DNA of 18,705 nucleotides from CADCVW01 sp035644935 (GTDB lineage: Bacteria > Pseudomonadota > Alphaproteobacteria > Sphingomonadales > Sphingomonadaceae), in assembly GCA_035644935.1 (NCBI GenBank), contig DASQNO010000002.1:1-18705 (forward strand), read 5' to 3'. Under the pieces are notes generated by a model. The model searched no databases. It worked only from the letters and a program-made list of their open reading frames with translations, and was not told the DNA's origin. Made by a program: the position numbers and the translations under genes. Below, one piece after another: positions 6,061 through 13,557 of the stretch; the stretch's first letter is position 1, and each line of letters starts with the position of its first letter.

Positions 6061-7665
6061 TCAGGTCGGCATCTCGTCCGCAAGGGTCGAGATGTCGATC
6101 CCGAACCGTCCGATCACGGTATCGCGTTCGAGCACGGCGCGTAATTGGCGCGACAGTCCGGTCGTTATGCGCTCGAACTGGCGAACATCGACGGCTTCGC
6201 ATTCCTCCGCATCGCCCCGCAGACTGCGTGATCCCAGCGTCAGCCGGGCGCTGGTCGACGTCAGGCTGCGCAAGGCCACCTCGACGACCTCATTGGGGGC
6301 GCACAGCATGGCGTGCTCGACGACCTCCGTGACGAAGAACGACACCGATACCGCAACGTCCTGATTGACGTAAACCGCGTCCAAGTCGAGCATGATCGCC
6401 ATTCCGGCCGCTTCGTCCGGGGCGGTCGCCCGAAGATTGCCCGTCAGTTCGGATAGCAGCGGGCGCAACGCGACGCCGCGATTGCTCTCGAGTTCAGCGA
6501 AGTGATTGCGGTGCACGACGGACAGCGCGTCCACGCGGCGTTGAATGGTGGCGTATGCGTTGGACGCATCCACGCTGCGCGCTCCGCGGGCGTGGAGGTT
6601 GAGCAGGCTGGCAACGACCTGCAGGTTGTTCTTGACCCGGTGGTGGACCTCGCGGACGAGACGCGCCTGCCGCGCGATCGCGGCTTCCAGTTCCGCCTCG
6701 TGCGCCGCTACTGTGCCCGTGACGCGGGCGAAGGCGTCGCCGAGATCGCGGATTTCCGTCGCGGGTGTCATCGGGTGCGGGATCGAAATCGCCGGACCCC
6801 CGGGACTATAGGCGAGCACCGCCTTCTGCATTCGAACGATCGGCCGGAGCAACAGCCGATCCACGATCAGCCAACCGAACATGGCGGCCGCAAGCCACAT
6901 CACCAGCGGCAGGAGAATGGACGCGATCTCCGCCGCGCTGATCGGAATGGCGCCGACCGATGCCACCGCGAAAACGTCGGAATTCTGCAGTCGCGCACGC
7001 CGCGTCACCGTTCTCTGCAGGAACGAGCGGTCGCGCCCCTCGAGGACCTGCAACTGACGATTCCCTTGTTGCAGGCGCAGATCGACTCCGGATGCTTCCC
7101 CGCTGCCGCGTGTCGCCGCCCGCATGGACGAAAGGTTCACGGCACCGATGGCAAAAGAGTCACCGGGCCCTATGCCGAAGCGCAAGGCCTGTTGCGACGG
7201 GTCGAGGATCAGGCGTGCGGATCCGTCGATCGGGCGCAGCACCGAGGCGGCGGTCGCGGTTTCACCCCGGACGCACGCCGCGCGACCATCGGGCCCGAAG
7301 ACGGCGAAGCGATCGAGCCGCAACGTCGTGTCCATCAAGCCGACGCGCGCGAGCAGGCTGCAGGCCATCCGGCGATCGCCGGACAGGTCGCCGGCGGCTA
7401 GAGCGAGCTTGAGCGCCAACAGGTCGTTGGTGAGGAGGCGGTCCAGCGTCGCGGCGCTTTCCGTCGCAACGGCGCGCGCCTGGGCCTCTCGTTCCGCGCG
7501 CCCATCCCGCGCCGCATCCACGGAAGCGAGAAGCGCGACCAATCCCAGCGGAAACAGCGCTAGGCCGAGGATCAGCAGCATCTTCGCCGCCGTCGTGAGT
7601 CTGGAAAAAGCGCTGCCCGAGAAGAATGATCGGAGAGGCGACATCAGCGTCTTGCCGGGCGACAC
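6061..7665 (-). CDS. phyP: PhyP-type sensor histidine kinase with degenerate ATPase domain
   Basis: A 534-residue membrane protein. One transmembrane helix lies at ~28-48, an extracytoplasmic sensor region at ~50-244, a second helix at ~247-270, and then a linker. A HisKA_2-type dimerisation helix follows with REVHHRVKNNLQVVASLLNLH at ~338-358 (phosphoacceptor probably His342). The C-terminal region corresponds to a HATPase domain, but the N-box reads FFVTEVVEHAM instead of the usual Asn-Glu-x-x-x-Asn pattern, and no Asp-x-Gly-x-Gly box can be found. In Sphingomonas sp. Fr1 (S. melonis) PhyP is known as a negative regulator of PhyR that acts as its phosphatase; gene order and degeneracy fit that role. 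The GTG at 7665 lies five bases after the nepR stop. An ATG at 7644 is an equally possible start, and neither has a clear Shine-Dalgarno. Confidence 0.88.
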   Translation of the reverse strand: MSPGKTLMSPLRSFFSGSAFSRLTTAAKMLLILGLALFPLGLVALLASVDAARDGRAEREAQARAVATESAATLDRLLTNDLLALKLALAAGDLSGDRRMACSLLARVGLMDTTLRLDRFAVFGPDGRAACVRGETATAASVLRPIDGSARLILDPSQQALRFGIGPGDSFAIGAVNLSSMRAATRGSGEASGVDLRLQQGNRQLQVLEGRDRSFLQRTVTRRARLQNSDVFAVASVGAIPISAAEIASILLPLVMWLAAAMFGWLIVDRLLLRPIVRMQKAVLAYSPGGPAISIPHPMTPATEIRDLGDAFARVTGTVAAHEAELEAAIARQARLVREVHHRVKNNLQVVASLLNLHARGARSVDASNAYATIQRRVDALSVVHRNHFAELESNRGVALRPLLSELTGNLRATAPDEAAGMAIMLDLDAVYVNQDVAVSVSFFVTEVVEHAMLCAPNEVVEVALRSLTSTSARLTLGSRSLRGDAEECEAVDVRQFERITTGLSRQLRAVLERDTVIGRFGIDISTLADEMPT

Positions 7666-7670
7666 CGCAT

Positions 7671-7895
7671 TCAGCCGAGACGGCCAAGCAGGTCCAGCAT
7701 CTCGCGAGGGATCGCTTCGTCCACAGTCTGGTCGTAGACCGAACGCAGGGCGTGACCGATCTGCGGCCTCGTATCCGGGCTCGTGTCCGCGCGACGTCGC
7801 TTAGCGCCTGAAGCTGAATCCGCCTTCTTTCCGGGCGACGGATCCGCTCCTTCATTCTTGGCCAAACCTGCAACCCCTCGACGTCTTGGTTCCAC
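7671..7895 (-). CDS. nepR: Anti-sigma factor NepR
   Basis: A 74-residue protein with the two NepR helices at its C-terminus: IGHALRSVYDQTV (~46-58) and AIPREMLDLLGRLG (~61-74), after a charged, disordered N-terminus. NepR binds the sigma factor EcfG and is sequestered by the sigma-like domain of phosphorylated PhyR. Start uncertain: GTG at 7895 has AGGA eight bases upstream, and TTG at 7865 has GAGGGG eight bases upstream. Both keep the functional helices. It is co-transcribed with phyP (5-base gap) from an EcfG-type promoter, giving negative feedback. It is divergent from phyR. Confidence 0.9.
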   Translation of the reverse strand: MEPRRRGVAGLAKNEGADPSPGKKADSASGAKRRRADTSPDTRPQIGHALRSVYDQTVDEAIPREMLDLLGRLG

Positions 7896-7992
7896 CCGCA
7901 GGATCCTGCCGGGCCTGCTTCGTTTTCGCTCTTTGCCTGAAAGTCGAACAGTAGCAATCCGGCGTCGAAGCCCAATCCGACCGACAGCGACG

Positions 7993-8018
7993 AAACATCA
8001 CTGGCTAGGCTTTGTTCC
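7993..8018 (-). promoter_or_regulatory. EcfG-type promoter for nepR-phyP
   Basis: On the minus strand the sequence reads GGAAC (8018-8014), 16 bases, then TGTTT (7997-7993). The -35 is a perfect match to the EcfG consensus, and the -10 matches GTT with T in place of C. Transcription would start near 7986, about 90 bases before the nepR GTG. This predicts autoregulation of the anti-sigma factor by its own sigma factor. No matching element was found reading toward phyR. Confidence 0.65.
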
Positions 8019-8146
8019 AGCCCGTCCGGCGCAGCCCGCCGGGTGCGGCAAGGCTTGCCTTCGCGTGCCGGGACAATCAAAAGGCCTGCACATCGACGTG
8101 CGCCCGCCACCGGCGGGCACCGGCACGAAACGTTTCAGGAGTTATC

Positions 8147-8944
8147 ATGTCCCTCGGTCAGGAACTTGCGCCGCATCTGCCATTCTTGCGACGCTATGCG
8201 CGCGCGCTGACGGGCAGCCAGGCGCACGGCGACAGCTTCGTGCGCGCCACGCTGGAGGCGATCATCGCCTCGCCCGGCGAGTTCCCGCGCAACGTGGACG
8301 CACGCATCGGATTGTACCGGACGTTCCACGTTATCTGGGCATCGGCCAACATTGACGAAGGGGAAGAGGTCGGCGCGGACGATGGCCGCGAGCAGATTGC
8401 AAAGGCGCGCCTGTCGCGCATCACGCCCTTGTCGCGGCAGGCGCTGCTGCTGACGGCGATGGAGGGTTTCTCCGCGCAGGACGCGGGCTACCTCATCGGG
8501 GCTCAGGCGAACGAGGTCGATGCTCTGGTCGCCGAGGCGCTGAGCGAGATCGAGCGGCAGACGCTGGCCGACGTCCTGATCATCGAGGACGAGCCGATCA
8601 TCGCCATGGATATCGAGACGATCGTTCGCGATCTCGGCCACAACGTCACGGGCGTGGCGGTGACGCGCGACGAGGCGGTGCAGCTTGCCATGGCGCATCG
8701 GCCCGGGCTGGTCCTAGCCGACATCCAGCTTGCCGACGACAGCTCGGGTATCGACGCGGTCAAGGACATCCTTGCCCAGTTTTCCGTCCCCGTGATCTTC
8801 ATCACCGCATTCCCCGAGCGCCTGCTGACAGGCGAGCGGCCCGAGCCGACGTTCCTGATCACCAAGCCGTTCCAGCGTTCAACGGTGAAGGCGCAGATCG
8901 CCCAGGCGTTGTTCTTCGACGACTCCACGGTGCCGGGCATCTAG
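8147..8944 (+). CDS. phyR: General stress response regulator PhyR
   Basis: A 265-residue two-domain anti-anti-sigma factor. Residues ~1-135 form a sigma-like domain that mimics EcfG (LAPHLPFLRRYARALTGS at its start; LSRQALLLTAMEGFSAQDAGYLIG in the sigma4-like part). Residues ~140-260 form a receiver domain with Glu147-Asp148, phosphoacceptor Asp192 in VLADIQLAD, Thr220 in FITAFPERLLTG, and Lys240-Pro241. On phosphorylation the sigma-like domain opens and takes NepR from EcfG. Start: the ATG at 8147 has AGGAG (8137-8141) five bases upstream. The frame is open to 8012, but the product then no longer begins like PhyR. It is divergent from nepR and followed by a small membrane protein gene and ecfG. 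Confidence 0.96.
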   Translation: MSLGQELAPHLPFLRRYARALTGSQAHGDSFVRATLEAIIASPGEFPRNVDARIGLYRTFHVIWASANIDEGEEVGADDGREQIAKARLSRITPLSRQALLLTAMEGFSAQDAGYLIGAQANEVDALVAEALSEIERQTLADVLIIEDEPIIAMDIETIVRDLGHNVTGVAVTRDEAVQLAMAHRPGLVLADIQLADDSSGIDAVKDILAQFSVPVIFITAFPERLLTGERPEPTFLITKPFQRSTVKAQIAQALFFDDSTVPGI

Positions 8945-9014
8945 GCTTTCGAGCACCACGCGTCGCGCATTTGCACGACATACAAAAATCCCGAACCGCC
9001 GAGGTGACCGACAC

Positions 9015-9155
9015 ATGGCCGACAACCACGAAGAGCATAAGACCACCACCGAGGCGCGCGCCGGATCGACGCCCCACATGGTCCGGTATGTCCTGGGTTT
9101 CGGACTGGTCGGCGTGATCGTTCTGTTCGCCGTGCTCTTGTTTGCCTTCGGGTGA
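9015..9155 (+). CDS. Hypothetical 46-aa single-helix membrane protein
   Basis: A short ORF between phyR and ecfG on the same strand. The ATG is preceded by GAGGTGA (9001-9007) with seven bases spacing, a good ribosome binding site. The protein has a charged, His-rich N-terminus (MADNHEEHKTTTEARAGS) followed by one predicted transmembrane helix (about residues 24-45, VRYVLGFGLVGVIVLFAVLLFAFG) reaching the C-terminus. The helix is rich in Gly and Val. Codon third positions are mostly G or C, as in neighbouring genes. I do not recognise the family by function. Its place inside the stress locus suggests co-expression with phyR and ecfG. Confidence 0.7.
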   Translation: MADNHEEHKTTTEARAGSTPHMVRYVLGFGLVGVIVLFAVLLFAFG

Positions 9156-9232
9156 CGCCATAGATCGCTGATCTTGCAAGGGGATGCGGCCGGACGTCGG
9201 CGTGTCGGGCGTAACGGTTCAGGGCAGAAACG

Positions 9233-9898
9233 ATGATGACTGACGAGCCCCTTGGGGACGACCCGGAGGACGACGAAGACGGCGAACCCGCGTCGGTGGT
9301 CGAATGGGCGCCGTTGCCCGACGACGAATTCCGCGATCAGCTGGGCCAAGTCATCCCGCATCTGCGTGCGTTCGGGCGATCGTTATCCGGAAGCCGCGAT
9401 CTCGCGGATGACCTTGTTCAGGAGACGCTCCTGAAGGCGTGGGCGGCGCGCAAACGCTTTCAGGCGGGCACCAACATGCGCGCGTGGACGTTCATCATCC
9501 TGCGCAACCTGTTTCTGAGCCAGATGCGGCGCGCGCGGTTCAAGGGCGAGTGGGACGAGTTGACCGCGTCCAAGCTGCTCGCCGCGCCCGCCAGCCAGGA
9601 CCGTCATATCGAGTTGGGCGACATGCAGCGCGCCTTGCTCCACCTCCCGCAGCCGCAACGCGAAGCGCTGATCCTCGTCGGCGCCGGCGGGTTCGCCTAT
9701 GAAGAGGCGGCCGAGATTTGCGGGTGCGCCGTAGGGACGATCAAGAGCCGCGTCGCCCGGGGCCGGGTTGCGCTTGAAGCCTTGATGACGAATGGGAAGT
9801 TGCCGTCGCGCCGCGATCACGTCCAGGAAGTGGGCAAGAGCGCGCTGCAATCGATCATGGGCGAGGTCGACGATCTCAGCCGCGACCGCGACCTTTAG
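9233..9898 (+). CDS. ecfG: ECF sigma factor EcfG (general stress response)
   Basis: A 221-residue ECF sigma factor. After an acidic N-terminus (MMTDEPLGDDPEDDEDGE) comes region 2 (~35-105), with the core-binding helix DLADDLVQETLLKAW and NMRAWTFIILRNLFL. Region 4 (~127-185) carries LPQPQREALILVGAGGFAYEEAAEI and the helix-turn-helix GTIKSRVARGR. This composition is typical of EcfG, the sigma factor held by NepR and released by PhyR. The ATG at 9233 is directly followed by a second ATG at 9236; no strong Shine-Dalgarno precedes them. No EcfG-type promoter was found upstream, so it is probably read from the phyR side. The stop overlaps the stop of a minus-strand 58-aa ORF. Confidence 0.94.
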   Translation: MMTDEPLGDDPEDDEDGEPASVVEWAPLPDDEFRDQLGQVIPHLRAFGRSLSGSRDLADDLVQETLLKAWAARKRFQAGTNMRAWTFIILRNLFLSQMRRARFKGEWDELTASKLLAAPASQDRHIELGDMQRALLHLPQPQREALILVGAGGFAYEEAAEICGCAVGTIKSRVARGRVALEALMTNGKLPSRRDHVQEVGKSALQSIMGEVDDLSRDRDL

Positions 9899-10071
9899 AC
9901 GCGCTCCAGCAGCCGCATGAACTCCGAATTTGGATCCTCGCTCGGTGGCGCAGAAAAGGCGCGGCGGAGCGCCAAGCCGACGCCGGCGTGAGCGGCGGGA
10001 GCGCAGACGCGAATTTGGCGGCGTTCCGCGTGCCCGTAGGTCTGGGCTGCGCTGGAGCTTTGGTTAGACAT
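9895..10071 (-). CDS. Hypothetical 58-aa protein, tail-to-tail with ecfG
   Basis: A short ORF filling most of the 258-bp space between ecfG and glnE. It runs from ATG at 10071 to TAA at 9897-9895, overlapping the ecfG stop by four bases. The product contains ERRQIRVCAPAAHAGVGLAL in the middle and SEFMRLLERV at the end, has one Cys, and shows no membrane segment. Codon third positions are mostly G or C in the pattern of neighbouring genes, which supports coding. No Shine-Dalgarno precedes the ATG, which weakens it. The final FMRLLERV loosely resembles the last helix of NepR (EMLDLLGRLG), which may be chance. Function unknown. Confidence 0.55.
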   Translation of the reverse strand: MSNQSSSAAQTYGHAERRQIRVCAPAAHAGVGLALRRAFSAPPSEDPNSEFMRLLERV

Positions 10072-10156
10072 GGAGAGGTAAACGCACGTTAAGAACCAAG
10101 GTTGCTTTCTTGTGTGCGAAGTTGTTAAATTTCATAGTGTTTTCCGGAGGTGTGAC

Positions 10157-12847
10157 GTGAGCGCGCGGCACCATTCCAGCTTCGTGTCCGCGCTGGCGCG
10201 TGCGCAGGAGCACTCGCCATTTTTGCGAGATGCGATCGTCCGTCACCTGCAAGTCGCGGCGGACCTGATGGATGCGGACCTTCAGAAAGCCTTTTCGCGC
10301 ATTGAACCCGCGGCGCCCGGATCGCTCGAGTTCGCGGTTCAGTTGCGTCGCGAGCGTTCGGAACTCTCCTTGATCCTCGCCATTGCCGATCTGGCCGGAG
10401 TAGCCAGCTTCCAGGACACGGTCGCCGGTCTGACGCGTTTCGCCGACAGCGCGCTCGACCGGGCGATCGCGACTGCCATGCAGGAACGGACGGGCTCCGC
10501 CACGCCGACCGGGTTCGCCGCCATCGCGTTAGGCAAGCAAGGCGGCGGGGAGCTCAACTTCTCGTCGGACATCGACCCGATCTTTATCTACGATCCGGAG
10601 ACGCTGCCGCGGCGGGCCCGCGAAGATGCGGGACAGGCGGCGGTGCGGATCGCGCGGCGAGTCATCGACCTGCTGCAGACCCGAACGGCGGACGGCTACG
10701 TCTTGCGCGTCGACCTGAGGCTGCGGCCATCGCCCGAGGTTACGCCCATTGCGTTGTCGATCGATGCGGCCGTGGCTTATTACGAGACAAGCGCGCTGGC
10801 CTGGGAGCGCGCGGCGTTCGTTCGCGCACGTGCCGCGGCGGGGGACCTGGCATTGGGGCAACGTTTCCTGCAGGCGGTGCGGCCGTTCGTTTGGCGCCGC
10901 TCGCTCGATTTCGGGGCGATCCAGGAGGTCACGTCGATATCGCATCGAATCCGCGAACATTATGCCGAAGGGCAGGCGTTCGGGCCGGGTTACGACCTGA
11001 AGCGCGGCCGAGGCGGAATCCGCGAGGTGGAGTTCTTCACGCAGGCACACCAATTGATTCACGGCGGGCGCGATCAAGCCCTGCGATCGCCAATGACGCT
11101 GGAGGCGCTTGCTTCGCTGGCTAAAGCCGGCTTCGTTTCACCGGAAACCGCCGACACGCTGGCATCGGCATACCGGCTGCTCCGCACGATCGAGCATCGG
11201 TTGCAGATGATCGACGATCGGCAGACGCACAGTCTGCCGTCCGGTGAGGCGCTCGATGGCGTGGCCCGCCTGCATGGGTTGGACGACGGGGCGGCGCTGC
11301 TCGATCTTCTGGCACCAGCGATCGCAAAGGTGGCGGATATCTACGATGCGCTGGCAGGCGGGTCCGGCCGGGTGCGTGTGCCAGCGGACGGCCCACACCT
11401 GCTGGCCGCTCTCGAGAAGTTCGGTTTCGGCGATCCGGAAATCGTCGCCCGCCAGATTACCGCGTGGCGGCGATCGCCGGCGCGCGCGCTGCGCTCGCCG
11501 GCGGCCCGCGACGCGTTCGAGGACATGCTGCCCGGCCTGCTGGAAGGCACCGCCCAAACGGCGGACCCGCGGCGCGCGCTTCACCGCTTCGATGATGTCG
11601 TGCAACGACTGCCCAGCGGCATCAATCTCTTCCGGCTACTGGACGCGCGGCCGGCGCTGTCCGGGTTGTTGGCGCAGATCCTGGGCCATGCGCCGGCGCT
11701 GGCAGACCAATTGTCGCGGCGACCCGAACTGCTGGACGGCCTGATCGCGTCCACCAGCCTCGATCCGCCTCCGCCGCTGGAGACACTGATCGCCGACTTC
11801 TCGCGGCTCAGGCGCCCTGAGCACGAGGCGACGCTCGAAGAAGTGCGAAGAGGGGTCAACGACTGGCGATTCGCGCTAGGAACGCAGATCATCGCCAGGC
11901 GTGCCGATCCGATCGACGTCGCGGGTGGGTATGCGCGGGTCGCCGAGGCGGCGGTGACGACGCTCGCCGACGCGACCACCGCCTCCTTCGAGGCGATGCA
12001 CGGCCGCGTCGCCGATACGGAATTGCTGATCGTGGCGCTTGGGCGGCTGGGCGGCCGCTCGCTGACGCATGCGTCCGACATCGATCTCGTCTACCTTTTC
12101 ACCGGCAGTGCCGATCAAAGCTCCGACGGGCCAAAGCCGCTGCGCGCCAATGACTACTACAACCGGCTGGCGCGGCGCGTCACGGCGGCCCTGAGCCTGC
12201 CGACCGCGGCGGGGCCGCTGTACGATGTCGACACGAGGCTGCGTCCGTCGGGTGTGCACGGGATGCTGGCCGTGTCGACGGAGGCCTTCGATGCGTATCA
12301 GCGGCGCGACGCGTGGACCTTTGAGCATATGGCGTTGACGCGGGCGCGTTGCGTCTACGGTTCGGTCGCGGCGCGACACATGTGCGATACGCTGGTCCAT
12401 GACCTCCTTGAGCTGCCGCGCGACACCGAACGCTGTCTTGCGGACGCGGTTGCAATGCGGAACGAGATCGCCCGGCATAAGCCGCCAGCGGGGCCTGTCG
12501 ACGTTAAGCGCGGGGACGGAGGGTTGGTAGACCTGGAGTTCGCAGTCCATGTGCGGCAGCTTACGCACCGAACGGGCCTGCACGCGGGCCTTGGCGAGGC
12601 TATTGCGGATTTGGCTGCGGCGGGCCTGCTGCCGCCGGCTACCGCGGAGGCGCACCTATTGCTGACGCGCCTGCTGGTGGTTCTGCGCCTGGTGTCGCCG
12701 GGCGGCGAGGAGCCGGCCGCAGCATCGCAGGCGCTGGTGGCCCGATCGTGCGGGTTTGAGGATTGGGCGCGCTTGTGCGAGGCGCTGAGCGAGGCGCGGC
12801 GGCATGTTGCGCATCTGTGGACTCGAACGGCCACGCAAGGAGCTTGA
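10157..12847 (+). CDS. glnE: Glutamine synthetase adenylyltransferase / adenylyl-removing enzyme GlnE
   Basis: A bifunctional cytosolic enzyme that attaches AMP to glutamine synthetase and removes it, in response to PII proteins and glutamine. Two nucleotidyltransferase domains are seen. The N-terminal (removing) one has GKQGGGELNFSSDIDPIFIYD at ~126-146, with Asp138 and Asp140. The C-terminal (transferring) one has LGRLGGRSLTHASDIDLVYLF with Asp641 and Asp643. Each is followed by an Arg-Leu-Arg-Pro-Ser element (DLRLRPSPE and DTRLRPSGVHG) and a GxxDxEF-type helix (GGIREVEFF and GGLVDLEFAV). The length of 896 residues is normal for alphaproteobacteria. The GTG at 10157 is chosen over an earlier GTG at 10112 because GGAGG (10146-10150) lies six bases before it. 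bcp follows three bases after the stop. Confidence 0.96.
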   Translation: MSARHHSSFVSALARAQEHSPFLRDAIVRHLQVAADLMDADLQKAFSRIEPAAPGSLEFAVQLRRERSELSLILAIADLAGVASFQDTVAGLTRFADSALDRAIATAMQERTGSATPTGFAAIALGKQGGGELNFSSDIDPIFIYDPETLPRRAREDAGQAAVRIARRVIDLLQTRTADGYVLRVDLRLRPSPEVTPIALSIDAAVAYYETSALAWERAAFVRARAAAGDLALGQRFLQAVRPFVWRRSLDFGAIQEVTSISHRIREHYAEGQAFGPGYDLKRGRGGIREVEFFTQAHQLIHGGRDQALRSPMTLEALASLAKAGFVSPETADTLASAYRLLRTIEHRLQMIDDRQTHSLPSGEALDGVARLHGLDDGAALLDLLAPAIAKVADIYDALAGGSGRVRVPADGPHLLAALEKFGFGDPEIVARQITAWRRSPARALRSPAARDAFEDMLPGLLEGTAQTADPRRALHRFDDVVQRLPSGINLFRLLDARPALSGLLAQILGHAPALADQLSRRPELLDGLIASTSLDPPPPLETLIADFSRLRRPEHEATLEEVRRGVNDWRFALGTQIIARRADPIDVAGGYARVAEAAVTTLADATTASFEAMHGRVADTELLIVALGRLGGRSLTHASDIDLVYLFTGSADQSSDGPKPLRANDYYNRLARRVTAALSLPTAAGPLYDVDTRLRPSGVHGMLAVSTEAFDAYQRRDAWTFEHMALTRARCVYGSVAARHMCDTLVHDLLELPRDTERCLADAVAMRNEIARHKPPAGPVDVKRGDGGLVDLEFAVHVRQLTHRTGLHAGLGEAIADLAAAGLLPPATAEAHLLLTRLLVVLRLVSPGGEEPAAASQALVARSCGFEDWARLCEALSEARRHVAHLWTRTATQGA

Positions 12848-12850
12848 GAC

Positions 12851-13324
12851 ATGTTGAGCGACGGCGATCCCGCACCAGACGTGGTGCTCGATACAAGCGA
12901 GAACCGCAGCGTACGGCTGTCCAGCCTGCGCGGGCAGAAGATCGTTCTGTACTTCTATCCGCGTGACGACACGCCCGGCTGCACGCGCGAAGCGAAGGAC
13001 TTTACCGAGCTTCAGGCTACATTCGCGGCGGCGGGCGCAAGGATCATCGGCGTGTCGAAGGACAGCGTTGCGAGCCACACCAAGTTTGCGGACAAGTACG
13101 CTATCCCCTACGCGCTCGCTTCGGATGGCGACGGCCGTGTTTGCGAGGCGTTTGGGACATGGGTCGAAAAGAGCATGTATGGCCGCAAGTATATGGGCAT
13201 CGACCGGGCGACGTTCCTGATCGACGAGGAGGGCCGCGTCGTTAGGAGCTGGCGCAAGGTCAAGGTCCCGGGGCACGCCGGCGAGGTTCTCGAAGCCGTT
13301 CGTGCGATGCCCAAGCCCGAATGA
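12851..13324 (+). CDS. bcp: Thioredoxin-dependent peroxiredoxin (Bcp/PrxQ type)
   Basis: A 157-residue peroxiredoxin that reduces hydroperoxides with thioredoxin. The active-site stretch YPRDDTPGCTREAKDF holds the peroxidatic Cys44 with the conserved Thr/Pro before it; FGTWVEK and RATFLIDEEGRV are also typical. In E. coli Bcp the resolving Cys lies five residues after the peroxidatic one. Here that position is Lys49, and the only other Cys is Cys98 (DGRVCEAFG), so the enzyme is either 1-Cys or uses Cys98. AAGGAG inside the end of glnE serves as the ribosome binding site, and the ATG is three bases after the glnE stop, so the two form an operon. Confidence 0.95.
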   Translation: MLSDGDPAPDVVLDTSENRSVRLSSLRGQKIVLYFYPRDDTPGCTREAKDFTELQATFAAAGARIIGVSKDSVASHTKFADKYAIPYALASDGDGRVCEAFGTWVEKSMYGRKYMGIDRATFLIDEEGRVVRSWRKVKVPGHAGEVLEAVRAMPKPE

Positions 13325-13557
13325 GCCTGCTGGATTCGGGGGACCGCAGCGCAAATGGATCGATGAAATTCGTTTCGCCGCAGCCCCAAAGCGCTTGGTC
13401 CCGCGGGCACGGCTTATCGTTTGATCTTGTTAAGGAGCTGGGGAACACAGTCCGTACACGCCGCGGAGACATTCGAGGCGGGGGGAGCTGGAACGCTTCG
13501 TCCGAGCGAACGCCAAATTAACTGCTTGGCACGCAAGTACGATTGCTGGGGTAGACG
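13325..13557 (+). other. Intergenic interval between bcp and the M23 peptidase gene
   Basis: A 233-bp stretch with no convincing gene on either strand. It is more AT-rich than its surroundings near 13420-13440 and 13515-13545, so it probably holds the promoter of the peptidase gene. A GGAAC at 13492-13496 has no matching -10 of the EcfG type, and no clear sigma-70 pair was identified. Confidence 0.4.

Noticed and set aside
6502..7401. 299-aa open frame on + across phyP
   Set aside because: Shadow of the minus-strand histidine kinase; composition is Arg/His-rich without domain features.
7262..8110. 282-aa minus-strand frame spanning nepR and the phyR upstream region
   Set aside because: It is out of frame with both NepR and PhyP, which have clear family motifs, and covers the predicted nepR promoter.
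11876..12655. 259-aa minus-strand open frame within glnE
   Set aside because: Antisense to the catalytic transferase domain of GlnE; no ribosome binding site or known motif.
13492..13516. GGAAC upstream of the M23 peptidase as an EcfG promoter
   Set aside because: No GTT-containing -10 element occurs at 16-18 bases; the sequence there reads CGCC.
13321..13521. 66-aa ORF overlapping the bcp stop as ATGA
   Set aside because: The overlap looks like coupling, but the product has no family resemblance, a non-coding composition and no ribosome binding site, and probably lies in the leader of the M23 gene.
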